From NCBI RefSeq assembly GCF_025151995.1, contig NZ_CP102290.1, positions 2,294,001-2,358,000 of the forward strand: DNA of 64,000 bases. The letters are read 5' to 3'. Shown here piece after piece: positions 9,268-17,828 of the stretch. The position numbers and the translations under genes are program-made. The DNA comes from Ruminococcus gauvreauii (GTDB lineage: Bacteria; Bacillota; Clostridia; Lachnospirales; Lachnospiraceae). Within the stretch, counting starts at the first letter, position 1; each line of letters opens with the position of its first letter. The notes below the pieces were generated by a model. It did not search any database and was not told the DNA's origin. It saw only the letters and a list, made by a program, of their open reading frames with translations.

Positions 9268-10530
9268 ATGGATAATCAACATCGGATTATAGATGGCATT
9301 AAAGATTTTCCAAAGCATGTTCATATCAAGAGTGTCACACAGGGTGTTGTGACCGGTGTTGCGGGATGGTGTTTTGCGTTACTGCTGTATGCCTATGGCA
9401 ATGACTGCGGATGGTCAAGAGAGACGGTTATTTCCTGGATTTTTGCCTGCTGGGGACTTGGATGCCTGAACGGCCTGATTCTTTCACTGAAATATAAGAC
9501 GCCGATACCGGGGGCGTGGTCTATTTCCGGGGCGGCGATTGCCGTCTCCGGTGTAACGGCAGGTCTGACGCTGCCGCAGCTGTGTACGGGATATCTGCTG
9601 TCGGGAATCATTGTGCTGCTGCTCGGCGTGAGCGGAGTCGTCAGCAGGGTGATGAAATTTATTCCCATGCCGATTGTCATGGGAATGACGGCCGGTTGTC
9701 TGTTTAAGTTTGGAACAAATATCGTGCAGTATCTTTTTAACTGGTCTTCAGATCTCTCACAGGCGACGAATGTTCAGATGCTGCTGATCGGCATTCTGGC
9801 GATTGCAGCATGGATTGTATTTACACGGCTGAAGATTCCGGCAGTTCCGCCGGTATTGGCAGCGCTGGTGATCGTGGTGGTTGGCGTGCTGGCATGCGGG
9901 CTTTACGATACCAGTGCGCTGGCAGGATTAAAATGGAGCGGTCCGAGGTTTGTAGGCTATTCATTCGAAAGCTTCGGAAAGGTCATTATTTCCATTACGA
10001 TACCGCTGACCCTGCTGGTCATCGGTGCAGAAAACACGCAGGCGGTCGGTGTATTACAGGGGCAGGGATATGAACCTCCCGTCAAAGCCATGACTGTGAT
10101 ATCGGGTATCGGCGGTATGATTGCTTCTCTGTTTGGCGGGCATAATGCAAATATTGCAGGACCTATGACGGCGATGACGGCATCACCGGAATCAGGACCC
10201 AAGGAAGACCGCTATGCGGCGGCTGTCATCTGTATGATCTTTACGTCGTTTGTGGCGATATTTGCCAGCATTGTCGTACCGTTTTTGGATACCATACCGA
10301 TCAATCTGATTTACATCATTGGCGGACTGTCTCTGATCGGAGTGATCTTAAGCTCTCTTCAGAGCGCCTTTCAGGCGGGAAGATTTCAGCTTTCTGCGGT
10401 GATCGCGTTTATTGTGGCGCTGTCACAGTTATCTTTTTTGGGGATAGGCTCTGCTTTCTGGGCTCTGCTGATCGGCGTAATCATTGCAGTCGTAGTTGAA
10501 CCGCAGGATTTAAAAGCCAGCCGCAGCTGA
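9268..10530 (+). CDS. BenE-like benzoate/H+ symporter family permease
   Basis: 420 residues, about 11-12 hydrophobic segments. The pattern PGAWSISGAAIAVSG near residue 77, the IPMPIVMGMTAGCL segment, and FGGHNANIAGPMTAM near 290 match BenE (NAT/NCS2-like fold) permeases. BenE proteins import benzoate or similar acids with protons (family knowledge). RBS AAAGGGGGC. It is the third gene of the CdaR-controlled run, so its substrate is probably tied to the URO-D protein. Confidence 0.75.
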   Translation: MDNQHRIIDGIKDFPKHVHIKSVTQGVVTGVAGWCFALLLYAYGNDCGWSRETVISWIFACWGLGCLNGLILSLKYKTPIPGAWSISGAAIAVSGVTAGLTLPQLCTGYLLSGIIVLLLGVSGVVSRVMKFIPMPIVMGMTAGCLFKFGTNIVQYLFNWSSDLSQATNVQMLLIGILAIAAWIVFTRLKIPAVPPVLAALVIVVVGVLACGLYDTSALAGLKWSGPRFVGYSFESFGKVIISITIPLTLLVIGAENTQAVGVLQGQGYEPPVKAMTVISGIGGMIASLFGGHNANIAGPMTAMTASPESGPKEDRYAAAVICMIFTSFVAIFASIVVPFLDTIPINLIYIIGGLSLIGVILSSLQSAFQAGRFQLSAVIAFIVALSQLSFLGIGSAFWALLIGVIIAVVVEPQDLKASRS

Positions 10531-10558
10531 TGAAACAGGAACGGGGAGAGGACAGACT

Positions 10559-11134
10559 ATGATTCTTACAATCTCGCAGGAATATGCAAGCGGAGCGCCG
10601 GAGATCGGCGAACATCTTGCAAAGAAGCTCGGAATCCGACTGTATGACAAGGAAGGACTGAGGGAAGAGGCTGAAAAAAGCGGTCTTTATGAGGACATGA
10701 AAATGTTTCTGACTGAGGAGTATTATGACAGCCTGCTGTATGCAATCGCGGAAAACTACAGTTGTACGCAAATAGGAGAGATTCCGTTTTCTCAGATGAA
10801 AAAGATTGCAGGACGGCAGCCATGCATCATACTCGGAATGGGTGCAAACTATATTCTGCGGGACAGAACGGACCTTGTCAGTGTATTTCTTCATTCGGAT
10901 AAAGAGAAGAGGATACAAAAGGTCATGGAGATGTGTGATCTCAATGCATCCAGGGCGGAGAAGCTGATTGACAAAGAAGACAAAAGAAAAGAGAAATTTT
11001 ATCAATATTATATGAAAGGAAACTGGAAGAGTGCAGATGAGTATCACCTGACACTTGATACGGGCAGACTGGGTATAGAGCAGACGTTGAATTTCATATC
11101 ATATTATATTCAAAGCATGCAGTCACATATATAA
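10559..11134 (+). CDS. Cytidylate-kinase-like family protein
   Basis: 191 residues. It begins MILTISQEYASGAPEIGEHLAKKLGIRLYDKEG, the pattern of the Cytidylate_kin2 family common in Clostridia, where the usual G-x-x-G-x-G-K P-loop is replaced by a looser S-x-x-x-x-x-G-x-x-I. Members are small NMP-kinase-like proteins of uncertain substrate. The gene lies 28 bp after the permease and before a strong hairpin, so it is the last gene of this transcription unit. Its role in the unit is unclear. Confidence 0.75.
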   Translation: MILTISQEYASGAPEIGEHLAKKLGIRLYDKEGLREEAEKSGLYEDMKMFLTEEYYDSLLYAIAENYSCTQIGEIPFSQMKKIAGRQPCIILGMGANYILRDRTDLVSVFLHSDKEKRIQKVMEMCDLNASRAEKLIDKEDKRKEKFYQYYMKGNWKSADEYHLTLDTGRLGIEQTLNFISYYIQSMQSHI

Positions 11135-11145
11135 TAAAAGTTTTG

Positions 11146-11180
11146 GGAAACAAGCCTGTCCGCCCGGCAGGCTTGTTTCC
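11146..11180 (+). terminator. Strong hairpin terminator
   Basis: GGAAACAAGCCTG pairs with CAGGCTTGTTTCC (13-bp stem, 9-nt loop). No clear T-run follows, so the assignment rests on the stem and position. Confidence 0.6.
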
Positions 11181-11232
11181 TGCTGAGATTCTGGTATGGC
11201 TGAATATACAGCCGTATTTTTCCTGAAAATAC

Positions 11233-11262
11233 TTGACAAAACAGGACTTTACATGGTATGTT
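11233..11262 (+). promoter_or_regulatory. Promoter of the rpmG-secE-nusG operon
   Basis: TTGACA at 11233-11238, 18-nt spacer, TATGTT at 11257-11262, about 90 bp before rpmG. Confidence 0.6.
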
Positions 11263-11349
11263 TATGTAACGACGTGGAAGTAGGTCTTTTTTTTATGTCT
11301 AAAAAAATGACTGTCGTAAAACGCAAAAGAACACATGGAGGTGGAAGTC

Positions 11350-11499
11350 GTGCGCGTAAAAATCACATTGGCATGTACAGAATGTAAGCAGCGTAATTAC
11401 AACATGACAAAAGAGAAAAAGAACCATCCTGAAAGAATGGAGACCAAGAAGTACTGTAAATTCTGTAAAGCACACACAATGCACAAAGAGACCAAGTAA
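11350..11499 (+). CDS. rpmG: 50S ribosomal protein L33
   Basis: 49 residues, starting at GTG 11350 after GGAGGTGG (in-frame GTG 11341 and ATG 11335 are worse placed). The two zinc-ribbon pairs C-T-E-C and C-K-F-C are present, as in the zinc-binding C+ form of L33. The sequence MRVKITLACTECKQRNY is typical of Firmicutes L33. secE follows 18 bp downstream, the conserved bacterial order. It is a component of the large subunit near the exit site. Confidence 0.95.
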   Translation: MRVKITLACTECKQRNYNMTKEKKNHPERMETKKYCKFCKAHTMHKETK

Positions 11500-11517
11500 T
11501 TGGCAAGAGGTGAGAGA

Positions 11518-11715
11518 ATGGCAGAATCTGGGAAGGCTCAGAAAAAGAGCTGGTTCAAAGGGCTTAAGTCTGAATTTAAAAAGATCATCTGGACCGATAA
11601 GTCGACACTTGGAAAACAAATGGCAGCAGTTGTGTCCATTACCGTTGTCCTTGGAGTTATTATCGTGATTTTGGACAGTCTCGTACTGCAGTTTATGAAT
11701 CTGGTGATTAAATAA
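11518..11715 (+). CDS. secE: Preprotein translocase subunit SecE
   Basis: 65 residues with one C-terminal membrane helix (about residues 36-58) and the amphipathic WFKGLKSEFKKIIW segment that clamps SecY. ATG 11518 follows AGAGGTGAG; the in-frame TTG at 11500 is less likely. SecE stabilises the SecYEG channel. It sits between rpmG and nusG, as in almost all Firmicutes. Confidence 0.95.
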   Translation: MAESGKAQKKSWFKGLKSEFKKIIWTDKSTLGKQMAAVVSITVVLGVIIVILDSLVLQFMNLVIK

Positions 11716-11731
11716 GGACAAGGGTGGTTAA

Positions 11732-12247
11732 ATGTCAGAAGCAAACTGGTATGTAGTTCATACGTATTCGGGCTACGAAAACAAAGTGAAGGCCAATATT
11801 GAAAAAACAATTGAAAACCGTCACCTGGAAGATCAGATTCTGGAAGTTCGTGTTCCCATGCAGGATGTTGTGGAAATGAAGAACGGTGCCAAAAAGCAGG
11901 TGCAGAAGAAAATGTTTCCCGGCTATGTTCTGCTGAATATGGTCATGAACGATGACACATGGTATGTTGTGAGAAACACCCGCGGTGTCACAGGATTTGT
12001 AGGACCGGGATCCAAACCGGTACCGCTGACAGAGGAAGAGATGAAACCCCTGGGTATTCAGGCTGAGAATGTCATGGTCGATTTCGAAGAAGGAGACAGT
12101 GTTGTTGTCACAGGCGGTGCATGGAAAGATACGACGGGTATGATCCAGAGTATCAATCCGCAGAAACAGGTTGTGACGATCAATGTTGAGCTGTTCGGCC
12201 GCGAAACGCCGGTAGAAATCAGTTTCGCAGAAATCAAGAAATTGTAA
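11732..12247 (+). CDS. nusG: Transcription termination/antitermination factor NusG
   Basis: 171 residues. The NGN domain (WYVVHTYSGYENKVKANIE; FPGYVLLNM; VRNTRGVTGFVG) covers residues 1-110, and the KOW domain (FEEGDSVVVTGGAWKDTTG) follows. NusG binds RNA polymerase and couples transcription to Rho, pausing or the ribosome. It is 16 bp after secE and 74 bp before rplK. Standard length and no oddities. Confidence 0.96.
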   Translation: MSEANWYVVHTYSGYENKVKANIEKTIENRHLEDQILEVRVPMQDVVEMKNGAKKQVQKKMFPGYVLLNMVMNDDTWYVVRNTRGVTGFVGPGSKPVPLTEEEMKPLGIQAENVMVDFEEGDSVVVTGGAWKDTTGMIQSINPQKQVVTINVELFGRETPVEISFAEIKKL

Positions 12248-12274
12248 CGTAACAAGAGTCGGAATTTTCGGCTC

Positions 12275-12302
12275 GTGGGAGGGAAATCCCCGTAATTACC
12301 AC
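12275..12302 (+). promoter_or_regulatory. Hairpin leader motif before rplK (possible L1-binding site), copy 1
   Basis: GTGG pairs with CCAC around an inner GGG/CCC stem with an asymmetric loop (GA opposite GTAATTA). An almost identical motif precedes rplA at 12799-12826. L1 is known to repress its own L11-L1 operon through an rRNA-like mRNA site, so L1 binding is a reasonable inference. Confidence 0.45.
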
Positions 12303-12321
12303 ATCATAGGAGGTGCCAAAG

Positions 12322-12747
12322 ATGGCAAAGAAAGTAGAAGGTTATATTAAATTACAGATTCCGGCTGGTAAGGCAACACCAGCACCACCAGTTGGTCCTG
12401 CACTTGGACAGCATGGTGTCAACATCGTACAGTTCACAAAAGAGTTTAATGCCAGAACAGCTGATAAAGGCGATCTGCTGATCCCTGTTGTTATCACTGT
12501 ATATGCAGACAGAAGTTTCAGCTTCATTACAAAAACTCCGCCGGCAGCAGTTCTGCTGAAAAAAGCCTGCAACATCAAATCTGGTTCGGGTGTTCCGAAC
12601 AAGACAAAAGTTGCTACAATTTCCAAAGCAAAGATCCAGGAAATTGCAGAGATGAAGATGCCGGACCTGAATGCAGGTTCTGTTGAATCAGCGATGAGCA
12701 TGATTGAAGGAACTGCAAGAAGCATGGGAATCACTGTTGAGGAGTAA
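12322..12747 (+). CDS. rplK: 50S ribosomal protein L11
   Basis: 141 residues, the usual length. The N-terminal domain (KLQIPAGKATPAPPVGPALGQHGVN) and the rRNA-binding C-terminal domain are intact. ATG 12322 follows AGGAGGTG; an in-frame GTG at 12313 overlaps that ribosome binding site and is rejected. L11 forms the GTPase-associated centre with 23S rRNA. Confidence 0.96.
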   Translation: MAKKVEGYIKLQIPAGKATPAPPVGPALGQHGVNIVQFTKEFNARTADKGDLLIPVVITVYADRSFSFITKTPPAAVLLKKACNIKSGSGVPNKTKVATISKAKIQEIAEMKMPDLNAGSVESAMSMIEGTARSMGITVEE

Positions 12748-12798
12748 GGCTTAGACATATGTCTTAAGCAAACTTCCATTGAAACTGACAAACAATAA

Positions 12799-12826
12799 GT
12801 GGGAGGGAAAAACCCGCAATTACCAC
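12799..12826 (+). promoter_or_regulatory. Hairpin leader motif before rplA (possible L1-binding site), copy 2
   Basis: Same motif as at 12275-12302: GTGGGAGGG, A-rich loop, CCCG(C)AATTACCAC, directly followed by AGGAGG of rplA. Conservation in both intergenic gaps of the same operon argues for function. Confidence 0.45.
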
Positions 12827-12841
12827 AGGAGGTTATTTTAA

Positions 12842-13534
12842 ATGAAACATGGAAAAAAATATTTAGAAGCTGCAAAAGCAGTAGATCGTGCAGTACTGTA
12901 TGATCCGGCAGATGCCATCTCTTTAGCTAAAAAGACAGCTGTTGCAAAATTTGACGAGACAATCGAAGCGCATATCAGAACAGGATGTGACGGACGTCAT
13001 GCAGATCAGCAGATTCGTGGTGCAGTTGTTCTTCCTCACGGAACCGGTAAACAGGTTCGTGTCCTTGTATTTGCAAAAGATGCAAAGGCAGAGGAGGCAA
13101 AAGCAGCAGGAGCTGAATTCGTAGGAGCAGAGGAACTGATTCCGAAGATTCAGAACGAAAACTGGTTTGATTTCGATGTAGTTGTTGCTACACCGGATAT
13201 GATGGGCGTTGTCGGCCGCCTGGGACGTGTCCTTGGACCGAAAGGCCTGATGCCAAACCCGAAGGCCGGAACAGTAACGATGGATGTTACAAAAGCTGTT
13301 CAGGATATCAAAGCCGGTAAGATTGAATATCGTCTTGACAAGACAAATATCATTCACGTGCCAATTGGAAAAGCTTCTTTCTCAGAGGAGCAGTTAGCGG
13401 ACAACTTCCAGACGCTTATAGATGCTATCAACAAAGCAAAACCAAGCGCATTGAAGGGAACCTTTTTAAAGAGCGTAACGATCGCTCCGACAATGGGACC
13501 GGGCGTAAAAATCAATACAATGAAACTGGTTTAA
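12842..13534 (+). CDS. rplA: 50S ribosomal protein L1
   Basis: 230 residues. The L1 signature GKVGRLGRVLGPKGLMPNPKAGTV-like stretch is present (GVVGRLGRVLGPKGLMPNPK at about residues 122-141). L1 binds 23S rRNA at the L1 stalk and commonly represses its own operon. Start ATG 12842 after AGGAGGTTATTTTA. A strong terminator follows at 13552; rplJ-rplL, which often come next, are not in this window. Confidence 0.96.
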   Translation: MKHGKKYLEAAKAVDRAVLYDPADAISLAKKTAVAKFDETIEAHIRTGCDGRHADQQIRGAVVLPHGTGKQVRVLVFAKDAKAEEAKAAGAEFVGAEELIPKIQNENWFDFDVVVATPDMMGVVGRLGRVLGPKGLMPNPKAGTVTMDVTKAVQDIKAGKIEYRLDKTNIIHVPIGKASFSEEQLADNFQTLIDAINKAKPSALKGTFLKSVTIAPTMGPGVKINTMKLV

Positions 13535-13551
13535 TCATAAACCGGTTTCGG

Positions 13552-13583
13552 ACAAAGGACGGTGTGAAAACACCGTCCTTTGT
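13552..13583 (+). terminator. Terminator of the ribosomal protein operon
   Basis: ACAAAGGACGGTGT / ACACCGTCCTTTGT, 14-bp perfect stem with a GAAA tetraloop. Confidence 0.85.
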
Positions 13584-13673
13584 GTTATAATAAACGGGAT
13601 ATTGAATAAGGGAGGAAATCAGCCATGTTTTGCAGTCAGTGCAGGACACCGGGCGATTTCTGGAGGATTGAGT

Positions 13674-14486
13674 ATGACAGAGAACGTATGGGCAATGTAT
13701 TTCAGTGCTACGGATACAACGAAAACAACAGTCTGCCGCATCGCGGATAAGCTGGCAGAGGAACTTGCATGCGGGCGGAGAACGTGTAATTTTACTCGTC
13801 CGGCGGCAAGAGAGGAGGCGTACGCATTTACTGAGCGGGATCTTGTGGTGTTTGGGACCCCGGTGTATGCGGGGCGTGTTCCAAATGTACTGCTCCCGTT
13901 TCTGAAGACAGTGCGCGGAAATGGTGCCAAGGCGGTTCCGGTTGTCCTGTATGGAAACCGGAATTTTGATGATGCGCTTGCGGAACTGAGGGATCTCTTA
14001 ACGGGGGACGGGTTTGTCTGTACGGCGGCGGCCGCATTTGTCGGAGAACACGCGTTTTCGGATGTGCTTGCGAAGGGAAGACCAGATGATGAAGATCTTG
14101 CATTTGCTGATCAGTTTGCATTGAGACTTGCAGATAAGATACGCAGGGGGACGGCCGGGAAACGAATTGAGGTGCCGGGGGAGAGTCCGCAGTCGGAGTA
14201 CTTTAAACCGAAGGGACCGGACGGCAGGCCCATCGATATTCGCCGGGTGAGGTCTCTTGTAAATGAAAACTGTGATAACTGCGGGATATGTGCAAAAGTC
14301 TGCCCCATGGGTTCTATTTCCAGTGAAGATGTCCGCGAATATACGGGTATCTGTATCAAGTGCGGGGCCTGCATTAAAAAATGTCCGCAGAAGGCCAGGT
14401 ATTATACGGACAGAGATTTTCTGTTTCACAAAGAAGATCTGGAAAAGCGCCTGACAGGGCGGGGAGAGTGCGGCGTATGGTTATAA
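13674..14486 (+). CDS. EFR1 family ferredoxin (flavodoxin plus 2[4Fe-4S])
   Basis: 270 residues. The first 160 look like a flavodoxin domain (MYFSATDTTKTTVCRIADKL; LVVFGTPVYAGRVPN). The C-terminus carries two [4Fe-4S] motifs, CDNCGICAKVCP and CIKCGACIKKCP. This matches the EFR1 family of Clostridia, likely electron carriers in the cytosol. ATG 13674 is chosen because GGAGG lies 7 bp upstream; a longer reading from 13602 has no good start. The next gene starts 16 bp downstream. Confidence 0.85.
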   Translation: MTENVWAMYFSATDTTKTTVCRIADKLAEELACGRRTCNFTRPAAREEAYAFTERDLVVFGTPVYAGRVPNVLLPFLKTVRGNGAKAVPVVLYGNRNFDDALAELRDLLTGDGFVCTAAAAFVGEHAFSDVLAKGRPDDEDLAFADQFALRLADKIRRGTAGKRIEVPGESPQSEYFKPKGPDGRPIDIRRVRSLVNENCDNCGICAKVCPMGSISSEDVREYTGICIKCGACIKKCPQKARYYTDRDFLFHKEDLEKRLTGRGECGVWL

Positions 14487-14502
14487 GGGAGGATATTTGG
14501 TA

Positions 14503-15330
14503 ATGTATCAATACTCAATCGTTCAGTGGCTACTGTGCTTTTATATTTACTGTTTTATCGGGTGGTGCTGGGAGAGCGCCTACGTTTCAGTCAAGAAACA
14601 GCAGTGGATCAACCGGGGTTTCATGCACGGTCCGTTTCTGCCCATTTACGGCAGCGGTGCGGTCATGATGCTGGTTGCGTCGGCGCCTTACCAGGACAAT
14701 CTGGCATTAACGTTCGTATCCGGTATGATAGGCGCCACCCTGCTGGAATTGGTCACGGGGATACTGATGGAGGCTCTGTTTAAGGTCAGGTACTGGGATT
14801 ACAGTTCCAAGAAATTTAATTACAGGGGATATATCTGTCTGGGTTCTTCGCTTGCCTGGGGTGTTTTTACGATACTCATGACGCGGTTTGTGCATAAACC
14901 GATCGACACGTTTCTGAACTGGCTTCCGCCTTTTGCGGCGCTGATCGCAGTGCTGGCTCTGAGCTCTTATATTGCAACGGATTTTACGATTTCGTTCATA
15001 GGCGCACTGAATCTGCGCAGCCTGCTGGATAAGATCGACAGGGCGAAGGAAGACCTGGCAGTCATGCAGCGGCGTCTGGACGCCCTGGTGGCATTCGCGG
15101 ATGTGAAGCCCGAAGGGAAGAACGGGGATGAACAGCCGGCTCCGATGCAGAAACTGGACGAGCTGAAATCAGCAGTGAATGATGCGATGGAAAAACTGCG
15201 GAGCCTTAAAAATCCTCCGCGCAGAAAACACAGGGGACGTATCCTCGGAAATCCCACCATGGTGTCAAGCAGATACCAGTCTGCACTGGAAGACCTGAAA
15301 CAGCTGATCAAAGAATCGAAGAGGAAATAG
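14503..15330 (+). CDS. CmpB-like putative ABC-transporter membrane protein
   Basis: 275 residues. Residues 1-165 hold about five to six TM segments, with the family phrases YCFIGWCWESAYVS and RGFMHGPFLPIYGSGAVMML. The C-terminal 100 residues are a charged, coiled-coil-like cytoplasmic tail. This fits the ABC_trans_CmpB family (PF06541), whose function is poorly known. ATG 14503 follows GGAGG at 14488-14492; TTG 14497 is too close. The ABC ATPase and permease follow directly. Confidence 0.75.
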   Translation: MYQYSIVQWLLCFYIYCFIGWCWESAYVSVKKQQWINRGFMHGPFLPIYGSGAVMMLVASAPYQDNLALTFVSGMIGATLLELVTGILMEALFKVRYWDYSSKKFNYRGYICLGSSLAWGVFTILMTRFVHKPIDTFLNWLPPFAALIAVLALSSYIATDFTISFIGALNLRSLLDKIDRAKEDLAVMQRRLDALVAFADVKPEGKNGDEQPAPMQKLDELKSAVNDAMEKLRSLKNPPRRKHRGRILGNPTMVSSRYQSALEDLKQLIKESKRK

Positions 15331-15354
15331 CATAACAGTAAAAGGAGTATATGT

Positions 15355-16062
15355 GTGATCAAGATAGAGAATGTATCAAAAAAATATGGAAAACTTCTGG
15401 CCAATGACAGGGTATCGCTCAGTATCGAACCTGGAGAACTGACAGTACTGCTCGGGCCGAACGGCGCCGGAAAGTCGACTCTGATCAAATCGATCTGCGG
15501 ACTTCTCCGTTTTGAGGGAGAAATCACCGTGGATGGATTCGATAACCATTCTGCCCAGGCGAAGCGCAGGCTTGGCTATGTACCGGAAGTGCCGGCGCTC
15601 TATCCTATGCTGACGGTGTATGAGCATCTGGAATTTATCGCAAAGGCATACCGGCTGAAGGACTGGGAGTCCTACGCCGAGGAACTGCTTGAACGGTTTG
15701 AGCTGACGGATAAGAAGAACAAACTGGGGAAAGAGCTCTCCAAGGGAATGCAGCAGAAAGTGAGTGTCTGCTGTGCCGTACTGCCGCGTCCCGATGTCGT
15801 GATACTGGATGAGCCTCTGGTGGGACTGGATCCGCACGGGATTCGTGAGATTAAGCATATGATAGCCGACCTTAAGAAGGGCGGCTGCGCGCTTCTGGTC
15901 AGTACTCATATGATCGACAGTGTGGAAGAGGACTGGGATACGACCTGCATTATGAAGGACGGAAAGATCGCCGCGCTGTGCCGCAGGGGCGAATTATCAG
16001 ATGATCAGACGCTGGAGGACATCTACTTTTCAATCACAGAGGGGGAAGAAAAAGATAAATGA
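15355..16062 (+). CDS. ABC transporter ATP-binding protein
   Basis: 235 residues. Walker A is GPNGAGKST (about residues 35-43), the signature is LSKGMQQKVS, and Walker B with the D-loop is VVILDEPLVGLDPHG; the switch histidine is in STHMIDS. GTG start after AAAGGAG. It overlaps the permease gene by 4 bp (ATGA), so the two are translationally coupled and form an exporter of the ABC-2 kind. The substrate cannot be inferred. Confidence 0.92.
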   Translation: MIKIENVSKKYGKLLANDRVSLSIEPGELTVLLGPNGAGKSTLIKSICGLLRFEGEITVDGFDNHSAQAKRRLGYVPEVPALYPMLTVYEHLEFIAKAYRLKDWESYAEELLERFELTDKKNKLGKELSKGMQQKVSVCCAVLPRPDVVILDEPLVGLDPHGIREIKHMIADLKKGGCALLVSTHMIDSVEEDWDTTCIMKDGKIAALCRRGELSDDQTLEDIYFSITEGEEKDK

Positions 16063-17639
16063 ACAGTCTCATCTATATCATCCTGAAAAGTACCAAAAAC
16101 AGTCTGAAAGAGCTCATGAAAAAACCGGGAAAATTTATCATGTACCTGTTTATCATCGCGTTGATCGCAGGCGTTGCAGTGATGTCGTTTTTTACAGAAC
16201 CCGGTATCGAAGAGCGGGCGCCGATGTTTGTGTTCACCGGAGTCCTGTTTGCATTTATTACATTTTTTGTCGGAATCGGCGTGGCAAAGGGAGTTTCGGG
16301 GGGCGACCAGATCTTTGAGATGAATGATGTCAATCTTCTTTTTGTGTCACCGGTCAGCCCCAGGAAAATCCTGCTGTACGGGATTCTGCGTCTGGCAAAG
16401 GTCGCATTTTTTGCGGGCTTTTTCCTGCTGTTTCAGGCGAGTACGTTCGCCATGTTCGGCATCGATTTTGGGGGACTTCTTCTCGTCTGGCTCTGCTTTA
16501 TGATGGATGTCATCGTCCTCTCCATCGTATCGCTGCTTCTCTACAATGTGACTAACAGCAGGCCGCGCAGAAAGATGACGGCAAAGATCGCCGCAATCCT
16601 CATGTTTGTGCCGCTGGCCGTGTTTATGGCGGTAAAAATGATTGAGACGCAGGATTTCCCGGGTACACTTCAACTGGCGGTCCGTTCACCGTTTATGAAG
16701 CTTGTACCGATAGCCGGATGGACGGCTGCGGGTGTGACAGATCTCTTTCAGGGACAGCTTCTGCGGGGACTGCTGTATCTGGGTGCGAATCTGGTGCTTG
16801 GCATTTGCATGATCGTCTACATATTGATGAGCAGAATGGACTACTATGAGGATACGCTGGTGGCGACCGAGACCGTGTTCGAGAAAAAAAGAGCAGCCGC
16901 ATCCGGCAATATCAATGAAGCGCAGAATACCAGAAAGCATGTAAAAGTGTCGAAGACAGGCATCTCCGGCAGCGGTGCGGCAGCATTGTTCGGAAAACAT
17001 ATGCGGGAAAGCTTTCGGCAGAGCCGGCTGGGATTCCTGACGTTTACTTCCGTGATCATCGTGATCTCGTCGATCGTGGTGATGTATATGACGGGGGAAC
17101 TGATGATGGTCCTGCAGATCCTGATGTGGATGCAGATATTCCTGATCGGGACAGGACGGGGGCTGCGGGAGACGTATACACATTATATCTATATGATACC
17201 GGAATCTTCGTTTAAGAAGATCATATGGAGCAATATGGAGACGGTGGCGAAAACACTGCTCGAGAGCGTACTGATCTTCGGAATCGGCGGTGTGCTGACA
17301 GGGACCGGTGCGGTTCTGATGCTGGGCAGTATCGTGGTGTATACGCTGTTCTCCGTGCTTTTGCTCGGCGTTAATTATCTGTCGATGCGTTTTACCGGAG
17401 CGAATATAAGCAGCGGCCTGCTGATCATGATCTACTGCCTTGCGGTTATGCTCATCATTGCGCCGGGGGTGGCAGCGGCAGTGATAACGGCGGCTGCGAT
17501 AGGGGGAACGCCTGGAATGGCGGCTGGATTCTTTGTGCTGTCGGCATGGGAGCTGATCGCAGGGGCTGTTTGCTTTCTGCTGTCTAAGGGAGTACTGGGC
17601 AACTGTGATCTTCCGACGATGAAACCGAGAGACAGATAG
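16059..17639 (+). CDS. ABC exporter permease
   Basis: 526 residues with about 12-14 hydrophobic segments in two halves, a linker near residues 265-305 and a conserved-type GGDQIFEMNDVNLLFVSPVSPRKIL segment near residue 80, as in the putative ABC exporter permeases of Clostridia. It starts inside the last codon of the ATPase gene, so the two products almost certainly work together. No extracytoplasmic catalytic domain is seen. Confidence 0.85.
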   Translation: MNSLIYIILKSTKNSLKELMKKPGKFIMYLFIIALIAGVAVMSFFTEPGIEERAPMFVFTGVLFAFITFFVGIGVAKGVSGGDQIFEMNDVNLLFVSPVSPRKILLYGILRLAKVAFFAGFFLLFQASTFAMFGIDFGGLLLVWLCFMMDVIVLSIVSLLLYNVTNSRPRRKMTAKIAAILMFVPLAVFMAVKMIETQDFPGTLQLAVRSPFMKLVPIAGWTAAGVTDLFQGQLLRGLLYLGANLVLGICMIVYILMSRMDYYEDTLVATETVFEKKRAAASGNINEAQNTRKHVKVSKTGISGSGAAALFGKHMRESFRQSRLGFLTFTSVIIVISSIVVMYMTGELMMVLQILMWMQIFLIGTGRGLRETYTHYIYMIPESSFKKIIWSNMETVAKTLLESVLIFGIGGVLTGTGAVLMLGSIVVYTLFSVLLLGVNYLSMRFTGANISSGLLIMIYCLAVMLIIAPGVAAAVITAAAIGGTPGMAAGFFVLSAWELIAGAVCFLLSKGVLGNCDLPTMKPRDR

Positions 17640-17675
17640 TAAACGGAAAGTGCCCGGAGGATATTCGTACAAATC

Positions 17676-17704
17676 TTGACATATTATTTTGTTTATACTA
17701 TAAT
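17676..17704 (+). promoter_or_regulatory. Consensus promoter of the MATE gene leader
   Basis: TTGACA (17676-17681), 17-nt spacer, TATAAT (17699-17704): a perfect sigma-A promoter. It is about 120 bp from the start codon, leaving room for a regulatory leader. Confidence 0.9.
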
Positions 17705-17710
17705 TTTCTT

Positions 17711-17800
17711 GCTCACTCGGAGGGCGAATCATTCGATGGAAATGGTAAGCCGGATAAGGTGACAGGCTGAGATGTCTGTTATTTTATCCGGCTTTTGTGT
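17711..17800 (+). promoter_or_regulatory. Structured leader with terminator; candidate guanidine-IV (mepA) riboswitch
   Basis: After the promoter comes GCTCACTCGGAGGG, a small CGAA-TCA-TTCG hairpin, then a long terminator stem AAGCCGGATAA / TTATCCGGCTT (17747-17757 with 17784-17794) followed by T residues and the MATE gene. A leader that ends in a terminator before a MATE pump fits the mepA motif, the guanidine-IV riboswitch of Clostridia. I identify it by context, not by a covariance model. Confidence 0.5.
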
Positions 17801-17828
17801 TAGGACGGAACATACGAAGGAGGTTATG

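Noticed and set aside
11196..11387. 63-codon frame before and into rpmG
   Set aside because: It contains the operon promoter and overlaps L33 in another frame.
13625..13750. Short frame MFCSQCRTPGDFWRIE with a good RBS before EFR1
   Set aside because: About 42 codons, overlaps the well-supported EFR1 start, and I know no such protein. A leader peptide is possible but unsupported.
16686..17732. Long antisense frames under the ABC permease, and likewise 17784-18518 under MATE
   Set aside because: They are rich in His, Arg, Pro and Gln, have no RBS or family motif, and mirror GC-rich third positions of the real genes.
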